Source: Mytilus californianus
Lineage: Eukaryota; Mollusca; Bivalvia; Mytilida; Mytilidae
NCBI RefSeq assembly: GCF_021869535.1
Contig: NW_026262690.1
Coordinates: 87,527,995 to 87,591,994, forward strand
Length of the DNA: 64,000 bases
Direction of reading: 5' to 3'
The notes beneath the pieces are model-generated. The model saw only the letters and a program-made list of their open reading frames with translations. It made no database searches and was not told the origin of the DNA. Below are positions 12,619 to 21,462 of the stretch, one piece after another. A program made the position numbers and the translations under genes. Position 1 is the first letter of the stretch. The number at the start of each line of letters is the position of its first letter.

Positions 12619-12770
12619 ATTGGTTATCGGTTTAGAACTAATTTTTACGGCAAGCGAGATGATACTACCTTTGTAAACTTCCAATTCTATGTAGCAACAT
12701 CTAGCAGCACCAGCGTATAGGAAATATGTGTCTAAGTTTTTGATCATGGTGATAAGTTGTCCGTCTTTCT
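12619..12770 (+). pseudogene. Penelope-type reverse transcriptase fragment, right half of a split copy
   Basis: From 12625 the sequence aligns with 20295-20410: ATCGGTT, then KRDD, VNF and the CTATGTAGCAACAT-AGCAGC stretch that encodes CSNIPAA in the better copy at 63410-63440. It continues the frame interrupted at 9866. The copy is heavily decayed and has stops. Downstream similarity fades by about 12770. Confidence 0.65.
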
Positions 12771-12931
12771 TGGACTAAGGTATTTTTATTACCCCTTTAT
12801 CTACCTTCCTTATTTAAACCCAAAGTGGTCCCGAAAATAAACTTAAAGAATAATGTCCTATTTGACTTTATGGAGGTCTTAACGAAAATACTGTAGATTT
12901 TCAGTAGTTATGTATGTATGATTTGAATACA

Positions 12932-13283
12932 TTAAGGATGTAGTCATGTCAGGTTTAGGAATTTTGGTCAGATGTTCGGACTCCTGGGGTTTTTCCTACG
13001 ATACAGAGTAAAATATTTTGCCCCATATCACCCAATCTTCTTTCCATAGAAGAATTCAACAGCTCATCAAAGGCCATTAACAAAATTTAAGCAGATTTAA
13101 GCAGATTCTAGATTTCTTTTCTTTCGATTTGAAACCCAAATAATGCCAATGCTAAATATGAGGTAAAAGTCTGAGTCAACCTTTTCCCGCCATTTAAAAA
13201 AATCAAATCTCCAAAAGGAGTTCTATTACCTATCAATATTTTAAGCTTATTTTATTCCTTAACTAATGCTCTTTTGATTTGTA
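12932..13283 (+). mobile_element. TTAA MITE, second copy, 3' truncated
   Basis: It begins with TTAAGGATGTAGTCATGTCA and tracks the MITE at 8906-9260 with indels (shared GTCAGATGTTCGGACTCC and TTTTTCCTACGATAC). It stops at about 13283 without the right terminal repeat. Confidence 0.75.
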
Positions 13284-13370
13284 AGCCAATCTATAAGCAC
13301 TGATTAGTTGGTGGGTAATATACACCGGTACAGTAATTTAGAGTCTGAAGTATATTCATTTTTTGTGTCT

Positions 13371-13812
13371 TTAGGTGTAATACCACCATTGATTTCCCCC
13401 TAAAAAATTGTGCAGAATTTATCTTTGTTTCAAATAAAGAAATACTTGGCATGAGTAAAGTTTTATCCTGTCCAGTACTATAGACAAAATTTCACATAAC
13501 ATGTAATTGCATATAAGAAAATAACCATCACTGGAAGTTAACCAATCAAATTTTCACCCCTTTTTTCCTGTGTACAAGCTTTAGTAACCAAGTAACCTCA
13601 AATTTCAAAAATATTCTAAAGAAACACCAAATAAAAAAATAATGGTGCTTTGAAACACCCAAGATATAAGTTTATGACTCGGAATATTCTACTGCAATGA
13701 AATGTAGGATTAATTTCCTACAACTGTCAAATTCAAGGGAATATTTATTTCGACCCTTTTTCGTATGCAACCGGATATGACGTACTATGATTTGGTGGTA
13801 TTACACTTTTAC
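13371..13812. mobile_element. MITE family M2, copy with degraded ends
   Basis: Ends are TTAGGTGTAATACCACC and GGTGGTATTACACTTTTA, an inverted pair. The interior is about 85-90 percent identical by eye to the copy at 35374-35854 (shared CATGAGTAAAGTTTTATC and CAATGAAATGTAGGATTAAT). It has no coding capacity. Confidence 0.8.
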
Positions 13813-14112
13813 ATGTATATCTTTGCTCGGAAATATCGACTCCTTAGTTCAGCTGACGATATTATAGTGATCGACGTCATGATTTCCTATCACCAGGTAT
13901 AGTACTACGCACGTACGGTTTTAGTAACTGCGAGCATTTTAGAATACGGCATTTATTTTTTTTCGACGATAATTGGTACTGCTGTCTTTGGAATGAAATT
14001 TACATACTTTTACGGACAACAAAAAGTATAATATGCTTTAATGGAAATTTTTGAATTGTAAATAACATACCGTTTCATCAATACGATCGAAAGGAGATGT
14101 GAAGGATTAAGG

Positions 14113-14312
14113 CAACATCTTACCGATGTTCAAATCTCATAAATCGATTACGAGGATATACCAAGCTAACAAATAAAGCTTCGTAAATTGCACGAACTAA
14201 AGGAGGAGACCGGGTAAGCAATTCCTGATATGCATTTATCCACCGCCATGCGAATTCAAACCCACTCAAAATGTCTCAATCGGGAATAGGACACAATTTG
14301 TAAAATTCATCC
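14113..14312 (+). repeat. Dispersed repeat F3, partial copy
   Basis: It matches 8033-8240 along its length (GGCAACA, ACCGATGTTCAAATCT, GGAATAGGACACAA). A G-run follows at 14327-14338. It is non-coding. Confidence 0.6.
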
Positions 14313-14937
14313 TCCTTCTCTGACTGGGGGGGGGGGGAGGAGTCTTGTATAAACTCGAAATCTTACCTCGGATGTCTTCAATTTTCCCGCTCTTAACCAT
14401 TGCAACTGTCGTTGTATTCGTAAAGAAATGAATTAAATATACAAGATGGGTACTCTTATGTAATGTTCATTACTACGGCAATATGTTGTTGGGCATGACA
14501 ATTGACCTATTCACATAAAAGGATACAAAAATAAGAAATATGTATGTAAATTCAAAATCGTACCATTCCCTTTTAACATCTCATAAATGTTTATGTCAGT
14601 ATAATATATGATTCATCACAAATATGCAACATAAAATCTTGAAAAAGGTATCACTTTATTTCGATTAGTTTTATAGTTTACATATTGTATCCTTGAAGAC
14701 CGTATGTTCGCAAAAAGATTTTTTTGTTGTTGTGTATTTGTTCCATTTGATTACTACCTCTTTGACACATATATCACATTACCAATTTATCAATTTAGAA
14801 TTTGATAATTCCTACACAACTCGTAGTCAGCAATACCCAAAAGGGAAACAAGGTGCTCTTCCGCTTTACCAACGAGTGGTGAATTCTTTCAAACTTTTAA
14901 TCTTTTCCAAACTCTATGTCAACACTTATCATATATC

Positions 14938-15180
14938 ATGATCAAAGCATGTTTACTAAAAAATCTAAATGGGATTGCACATAGACTCAAATGGGGACCG
15001 ATGAAGCAATCGCTTTTATGTGTTGATAGTTTATCCCCTACAAACAGAGGATCAGAAGACAACTATGTATGCGTATCTGACATGCTCCACGCTGGGTCTC
15101 CTTACAAGATCAAGGCACCGTGTACTCGGACAGGATACATGGTTATGAGGCAACATAAGAGGAAATGTCTGCAGGCTTAG
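14938..15180 (+). CDS. Unassigned 80-codon open frame
   Basis: This frame starts with ATG at 14938 and ends in TAG at 15178. The composition is not low-complexity (mixed charged and polar residues, five cysteines, basic end). No domain is recognised. There is no TATA box or splice evidence, and no repeat copy elsewhere in the window. An adjoining frame upstream (14693-14941) overlaps its start by 4 bp and looks like chance. It could be an exon of a larger gene or non-coding; I list it only as a possibility. Confidence 0.2.
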   Translation: MIKACLLKNLNGIAHRLKWGPMKQSLLCVDSLSPTNRGSEDNYVCVSDMLHAGSPYKIKAPCTRTGYMVMRQHKRKCLQA

Positions 15181-15666
15181 AAACGGTAGGTTGAACCATC
15201 TCACAGCTGAGGCAAGTTTTCAGAATGAGTCCTGAAATGATTTGACAAACTATTTTAGAAGAGCGGCTGCATATCTAGATATTTTAATTTATTGCTATAA
15301 AGTCCTATAAAGATGATGCCTTCTCATTAAATAATTCAAAATTTAGAAGTAAATGAATAAAATAAACTACCATATATAATATGTGTATTGCTTTATATCA
15401 TTACGAAATTGACAGTGAGAATCATGTCATTTGAAAACCGACATCATTATAAACAAAGTTTTAGTACAATTTTCCGTGCAGCATTTAGATAGCAGCTGCA
15501 TATGGGATATTTTGAATGCCTTTTGAAAAGATATTCTAGGGCTGGCGCTTTCTTATACTGATTTTGTTTATAAAGGGTTGTTTCTAAAAGCTATGAAAAA
15601 AGAGTTTTCTACGGAAACGTTCGGTTTTAGGGACGCAATCGTGTTGACAACACTATAATATCTGTG

Positions 15667-15903
15667 TCAGATATGATCACGTATAACTTCGACTTGTCTT
15701 GGCCACAATACTGTACTGTTAATTCCATCACGCAATGTGACTAACGTTTTACTTTCCATGTGCATCACGAAGGTTGCTCCTCGTGGAACAGGAACTACTT
15801 GGTCATCCGTAGCATACAAGTTCATCCAAGGTTTGAGGTGAGGTAAATGTTGCTCACTCTTTAGTTTTGTGTGTAGTACTGTAGACAGCTGTTTGTAGGT
15901 CAT
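15667..15903 (-). CDS. Unassigned 78-codon open frame
   Basis: ATG is at 15901-15903 and the stop at 15667. The product is hydrophilic, with balanced composition and a segment rich in valine, proline and arginine (VVPVPRGATFVM). It is unusual here for its coding-like base composition, being GC-richer than its AT-rich flanks. No domain, signal peptide or membrane segment is recognised, and flanking splice sites were not established. It may be a single exon or a remnant. Confidence 0.25.
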   Translation of the reverse strand: MTYKQLSTVLHTKLKSEQHLPHLKPWMNLYATDDQVVPVPRGATFVMHMESKTLVTLRDGINSTVLWPRQVEVIRDHI

Positions 15904-17740
15904 CGTATTGTTTGTTCTTTTTTTATCTGTGGATGTTTTAATAAAAAAAAAAGTAGTTGGAATAACATAAATTTTATTTTGTAAAATAGATAGCTAAATA
16001 AGGTAGGTTTAAGTCTTTGATATTCAGTACAAAGTAATTATAGAAAAATATAATTAAAATTTAACGTCTTTACTAGTATGCGATATTTCATTCTACTTTA
16101 TTGAAATTCTTCTGGACTAAGGATGGGGGTATTTCATTACATTTGTTGTTTGTTATCTTTACTTTTTATGTGTACATGGTGCTGTTACGTTTGGACTCTC
16201 TCATTGGTGGATCTCATAAAGTATATATCTATTTGATGTGTTCTAATGGAGAGATGTGATAGTTAAAAGGATATTGGATGTGGAGATACACCATAGGCTC
16301 GTAAAATTTCTGACAGCAAAAAAACTAAGACAAAAAAGTCATACAATTGTATACTAAGAATTATCATAAACTTTGAAAAATGGAAACAAAACTTTAAGGG
16401 TGTTATTTAGATTTGAAAAGAGGATCATTCTTTGTATGCGGCGTAGTTACTTCCCTTCTATAAGTTTATATTGGAAACACCAGTAGCAATAGACAATTAA
16501 TTAAGACTCAATTATTTTTTAAGCATTTGTCCCTTTTGATTACCAACTTAAGTTCACCTTATAAATGTGCGAGTCTGACTGATTACGAAAACTGTAAATA
16601 TTCTATTCGATAAAAAAAACTATCGAAGAAATTCTGGTATCCAGTTAATATTTTTATAATTTCAAAACATTGTTTATTATATCAAACAGTGCATCATTCT
16701 TAGATTCTGTTAACTGAGGCAGAGCAACAACATGATATACCAAGTAAAAATGGATTAAGAAAAGGTGCTTTCGGCCAGAAAAATCAAGTCAAATACAATT
16801 ACCACATTGAATTTTAAACACAGTAAAAGAGCCTTTTATCATTATCTTATCTTAGTTAATAAATATATGAATTATGCTGACGAAAAGAAGTTTCACACAT
16901 GTTAAATGAGTATAATAAAAATATATCAAACGATAAAAAAAATGAACTATCGGACAAACAACTCTGTATTCACTTTTCGTTTATTTTGAAATATGTCTGA
17001 ATATCTTATACGATGATTATGCGATTAACGACGGGTGAAACCCAAATCAGAGAGTAATTTCTGAAAGACTGAATTTAACTGTAAAATTGCAATTTTATAA
17101 GACTCTTTCACCATGTTGACAATAGCAAATAGCGAAACCACATAGAGAGAAAGGGGTAATACAAAATAGAAATATACAGGTCAATACGAATATAACAAAT
17201 AACAAATAACAATCATTGAAAATTGTGTTCAAACAAACAAAACACAGATGTATTAGAAAGCAAAAAATGAAAACAACACGTCATAATTTTATGCGTCGGA
17301 AGCGCTTTTCTTGATTTACTTTTATCAGAAACGCTGAAAGGCTTATATTTGAAAGCAAAGGATGTATAAGAACAGAAACAGTTGAAGAGCTATACAACCA
17401 AAAAGGCCCATCAAATCCATCTTACGTCAACTTTGCCTGAGGCAGTTAAAACCTTAATTTCATTATTGAATGCTTAGGACAATACAAATAAGTTCGAAGT
17501 CATACAGAAGTTTTAAAATGGTTTGGATATTCCGGCTTTAAATCCGACAAAATAAGTTTTTCCAGAGTATTAAGCCCATAATAGATTTTTTGGTTAGAAT
17601 CAATATTGGAAAAGAATAAACGTTCCTTACGTTCATATGGAAATACGTTTGTGATTTTCTCGCTACAACTTACATAGTTATACAGAAGACATTGTTAGAA
17701 AGACTTGTCAGGTCCGCAAGAACAATGACGTATTTTCTAC
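15904..17740. other. Intergenic, no gene seen
   Basis: This is AT-rich sequence with short homopolymer runs. I found no supported exon, no long inverted repeat and no match to the repeat families seen elsewhere in the window. Confidence 0.5.
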
Positions 17741-17742
17741 AT

Positions 17743-18085
17743 TGATTGATTGATCGATTGATAAATTATTGGGTTTTAACACCACATTTCAACACTAAGT
17801 TATATCATTGCGACCGGTTTTTCTTGGTGGAGAAAGTCGGAGAGCCAAGAGAGAACCTACGGTCTTCGGCAGGAAAACATACAGTAGTGAAGCAATATCG
17901 GATTCGATGGCAGCTTGCCTTGAGCGGGGTTAGAATTCATATCCTCAGTGTTGATAGGCTTGTGATTATTTAGATGATCTGCTTCGACCGGCCAGAGTTG
18001 GCCACCGAAGCCCTTGCAAGATAAGATTTATCGATTGTTGCTTGATTAACGTCCAGTAGCAATTATTTCATGCATATTATGATAT
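17743..18085 (-). mobile_element. tRNA-derived SINE-like element
   Basis: On the minus strand, bases 18013 to about 17925 read GGGCTTCGGTGGCC, then a degenerate anticodon-arm region and GAATTCTAACCCCGC. This resembles a leucine/serine-type tRNA head with a TGGCC-type A box and a mutated B box (GTTCGAATCC type). The body reads towards 17743 and contains a CCGGAGAGAAC-like block also found at 33650-33725. The left border is a GATT tetranucleotide run. The sequence at 18033-18065 (TTGCTTGATTAACGTCCAGT) recurs at 23928-23955 and 26920-26960. It is not a functional tRNA: the acceptor stem cannot close. Confidence 0.55.
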
Positions 18086-18186
18086 TATTACGTGATTATT
18101 TCTGTATTGGCCTTGCTATTGGTCCGAGGCTTGCTGTATTGGCCTGAGGCAAAATAACAAGGCCAATATAGAAATACACGTAATAG
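18086..18186. repeat. Imperfect palindrome with TGTATTGGCC motifs
   Basis: The left arm 18086-18115 (TTATTACGTGATTATTTCTG then TATTGGCCTTG) pairs with the right arm 18158-18186 (CAAGGCCAATATAGAAATAC then ACGTAATAG). An additional CTGTATTGGCC lies in the loop. It could form a long hairpin. Confidence 0.75.
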
Positions 18187-18427
18187 TATCTTTATTAATT
18201 AACTACAGTGTTACAATATTTTTTTATTTCATTTCACAAGAGATAAACATTTTTACCTTGAAGTGGAACTATCCAAATCGCAGTTTCTTTTTATAAAATG
18301 CAATATCTAATGATCTGGTGCCGTTTCCAGGTGTCTGCAGAATTTCTCATCTGATGAATTTTTCTACCCTTTCCAGTCACTATTAAGTGTTACAATTTAA
18401 ATTTAGACACAACACATAAATAGTAAT

Positions 18428-18727
18428 TTGAAAGGTACTGCCATTGCATGTGTTATGCAGAAACAAATTGAATATATTTTAAAAAAAAATAATGTAGGAG
18501 TTGAAAATGATACGACTATCCATAAGCCAACTGACCAAAGAACGAAGATTTGCACAATTACAGGTCACCCTTCCAGAATGCAAATGCCTGGTTCGGGTTT
18601 AAAAATAAATGACAGTTTACAAAACATGAGAAGCGAAAGTAAACAGTTAATCGATTTGTACCATCGTGAAATTATGAGGTCGACAAGAAATGGTCTTTGT
18701 GATAATCTACTCGTTCCCGATACCTGA
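18428..18727 (+). CDS. Unassigned 99-codon frame inside candidate element
   Basis: The frame runs from TTG-flanked ATG at 18428 to TGA at 18725. The predicted product is polar and basic, with no signal peptide, membrane segment or catalytic motif that I recognise. It sits between the inverted ends at 18192 and 19070, so it may be a remnant of the element's protein or chance. Confidence 0.2.
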   Translation: MKGTAIACVMQKQIEYILKKNNVGVENDTTIHKPTDQRTKICTITGHPSRMQMPGSGLKINDSLQNMRSESKQLIDLYHREIMRSTRNGLCDNLLVPDT

Positions 18728-18919
18728 AATAATTCCATCGTCTGCTTTCAAAATGCTTTTTAAATGAATGTGACCGTCTTTAGCCTGAAATATATGCCAT
18801 ACTGAACGTTTTAGCATGTTTATGGTGAGTAAATGAAAACTGCGTCTTCAAAACAACTGTTTACTTTCAGTTTGTGTTTATCGTGACTTTCGATCTAAAA
18901 ACTAGAGACGTTCCGAAAT

Positions 18920-19016
18920 CTGTATTGGCCGGATCAGAACTCGGCCAATACAGAAAAAAAATCTATATTGGCCGAGTTATTCTGTATTGGCCGAGTTATT
19001 CTGTATTGGCCGAGTT
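18920..19016. repeat. Cluster of TGTATTGGCC motifs with 19-bp tandem unit
   Basis: The motif occurs at 18921 (plus), 18943-18952 (inverted), 18964, 18983 and 19002. The last three are spaced 19 bp as TGTATTGGCCGAGTTATTC units (the first reads TATATTGGCC). The first two form a short hairpin. Confidence 0.75.
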
Positions 19017-19737
19017 GACATAGGCAGTTTTCATCATATTAAGTCCAATAACAGTGTAGTTAATTAATAATCAGGAATAGCAATTTGAGACATATTTCTG
19101 TAACTTGGAGGTCTATGAAACACAAAGAGTATTACTGATATTAAAATTATAAGTTTTCTTTCACAATGCTGAAACAACTCCTTTTGGGAATATTCTTCTG
19201 ATCATATGAAACGTGTATCAGATGTGGATACTAAAACATTTTAAAGATCTTTTACAATCTAAGACTCTTTCATGCCGATATAAATGAGTACCTAAGTAGG
19301 CCTACTAACTTCACCGACTTTTGCTTCACAGAGTCACCGTTCTTCGAAAAAATAAACATACTGCTTGGTGAATATTTCTATAAGGTTGATCCAAATGTTT
19401 GTAAACATGTTGACACTTTTTGTAAAAAGATGTTGAGTGAAATGTGCACTTACAGGTCTTCGATTTTAGAAATTAAGCTAACTGTGATTTGCGTGTGCAA
19501 TTTAATTGATGTGATCTCTAAATGTTGAGATGTTATCTTAATATATAATGCTGTTATGTTTTACATGAAAGTTGACTTGTTTTAAAGAGAATCAATTATT
19601 AACTATGATATTGTCCAATGTGTTCTTTATTTCATTGTATATGCTCTTAGACGCATTTGTAGGTACCCTATCTGCAAGTGCCCCCGTTGTAAAGGGGTAG
19701 TTTCTTAATAAATATATATATATATTTCATCTTGCAA

Positions 19738-20620
19738 TAGTATTCAAACATTTGACTGTTCTACACTTTACACAAGTATTCCCCATTTCAAACTAAAAGA
19801 CAAATTGAAAGATTTGGTCCTGATTTGTTTCATATAAAAGAATGGCCAACTTAGATACAAGTATCTTGTCTTAGGGAGGGATAAATCCTACTTTGTAAAA
19901 AATCACTCTGATTCTAACAAAAAATTCTCTGCAACTGACATTATGAAGATGCTTGATTTCTTGATTGACAACATATTTGTTACGTTTGGAGGACGCGTTT
20001 TTCAACAAACAATCGGCATTCCCATGGGAACTAACTGTGCCCCTCTTCTTGTCGACTTGTTCCTTTATTCATATGAGGCTGACTTCATACAGGAACTTCT
20101 TAGGAAGAAAGAAAAGAAGTTAGCAGTATCCTTTAACTTTACTTTCCGCTACATAGATGATGTTCTCTCACTAAATAATGCAAAATTTGGTGACTATGTT
20201 GAACGCATCTATCCAATCGAACTTGAGATAAAGGATACAAGAGATACAGTTAAGTCTGCCTCATATCCTGACTTACATCTAGAAATTGACAATGAGGATC
20301 GGTTGAAAATAAAACTTTATGACAGAAGAGATGATTTCAGCTTCCCAATTGTGAACTTTTTTTTTATATTGCAACATTCCAGCAGCGCCTGCATACGGAG
20401 TATATATCTCCCAGTTGATACGATACCCCAGGGCTTGTATTTCCTATCATGATTTCCTTAATAGAGGGTTGCTGCTCACAAGGAAGCTATTAAACCAAGA
20501 GTTCCAAGTGGTGAAGTTGAAATCATCCCTTCGTAAACTTTACGGACGCCATCACAAGTTGGTTGACCGTTACGGAATATCCGTTTCACAGATGATAGCG
20601 GATTTGTTCCAAATGTCGTA
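19738..20620 (+). pseudogene. Penelope-type reverse transcriptase, decayed copy
   Basis: Reverse transcriptase of a retroelement that copies its RNA into the genome. Visible blocks, in order: FDCSTLYTSIPH (motif A region, from about 19752), GIPMGTNCAP (about 20012-20041), FRYIDDVLSLNN (catalytic YIDD, about 20144-20180), DLHLEID, then the thumb region YGRHHKLVDRYG (about 20540-20575). The STLYTSIP and GIPMG blocks with YIDD are typical of Penelope-like RTs rather than LINE or LTR RTs. Defects: TAA at about 19840 where the intact copy has Lys, and a frameshift in a T-run at 20359-20367 that splits the frame. No GIY-YIG endonuclease is recognisable after the RT. The 3' tail follows at 20621-20910. 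Confidence 0.8.
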
Positions 20621-20910
20621 ATTACAATCCCGAATGTAACCTACCGAATTAGACTTATTACCGGGTTTGTACTTACGTGAGCAACACGACGGGTGCCACA
20701 TGCGGAGCAGGATCTGCTTACCCTTCTGGAGCACCTGATATCACCCCCAGTTTTTAGTGGTGTTCGTGTTGCTCTGTCTTTAGTTTTCTGTTGTGTTTTG
20801 TGTACTATTGTTTGTCTGTTTGTCTTTTTCTTTTTTAGCCATGGCGTTGTCAGTATATTTTCGACTTATGAGTTTGAATGTCCCTTTGGTATCTTTCGCC
20901 TCTCTTTTAC
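20621..20910 (+). repeat. Penelope-type element 3' untranslated tail
   Basis: It follows the RT stop directly and ends near TTTCGCCTCTC. Landmarks are CACGACGGGTGCCACAT, GGATCTGCTTACCCTTCTGG, TTGTTTGTCTGTTTGTCTTT, AGCCATGGCGTTGTCAGT and TGAGTTTGAATGTCCCTTTG. The same tail, with the same 3' end and varying 5' extent, occurs at 3816, 32720, 36092, 36655, 55152 and 62872, with a diverged copy at 56110. The shared 3' end fits target-primed reverse transcription. Small open frames here recur in every copy and are not genes. Confidence 0.8.
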
Positions 20911-21413
20911 CAACAGTACGACTTAGCGCCATTGTCTCCGACTTCAATTCAATTATTCTGAAAAGGTCAGAAAAGTGAACCACTATGCATTGATTAAATA
21001 TTTGTATAATATATTTTATGGGTACGATTGTCATTAACCGTCGTTTAAGATACTATCCAGGATATAAAATTTTGTTTCCAATCATGAACAGGAATGTAAT
21101 ATTTTGCTGTTGTGAATGGAGAAGAGAATAATGGTGTATAGAATGAACCCGACACCTCACATTCTTGTTATATGAATATCAAATATGTATCTGTTTCAAA
21201 TAATATTTTCGAATCAGCTTATAGTGTATTCATAAATACACGTATGTTTTATTTTATTTTTTCTAAATGAACATACTATGCTTAAAGAAAACATTCCAGA
21301 AATATACAAGGAAGTAGGTGAAATTCGTAAAATTTGAAAATATTCTTAGAAATATTTATCAGTACAGGCTGTTACAGTAATAAGTCACGCAACATTTGAC
21401 ATTTCAATTTGAT

Positions 21414-21423
21414 GTATATATAA
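21414..21423 (+). promoter_or_regulatory. Candidate TATA box of the fibrinogen-domain gene
   Basis: TATATATAAA lies about 40 bp upstream of the ATG at 21463 and only 1-10 bp upstream of an earlier in-frame ATG at 21424. If it is used, transcription would start near 21445, which favours the 21463 start. Position is the only support. Confidence 0.45.
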
Positions 21424-21462
21424 ATGTGTATCAGTTCCAGTTCTAAGGAAGCTTCGTTCGAA

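Larger units (their letters stand above)
18192..19070. mobile_element. Candidate 879-bp element with 22-bp inverted ends
   Basis: The left end starts TTATTAATTAACTACA (18192-18213). The right end (19049-19070) is the inverted copy, with 21 of 22 positions matching. The interior has a 99-codon open frame (18428-18727) with no recognised domain, and a right subterminal block of TGTATTGGCC motifs at 18920-19016, including a 19-bp tandem unit. The borders and class are inferred; no target duplication was found. Confidence 0.45.

Noticed and set aside
17925..18013. tRNA gene
   Set aside because: The head looks tRNA-like but the acceptor stem does not close and the B box is mutated. It is better explained as a SINE head.
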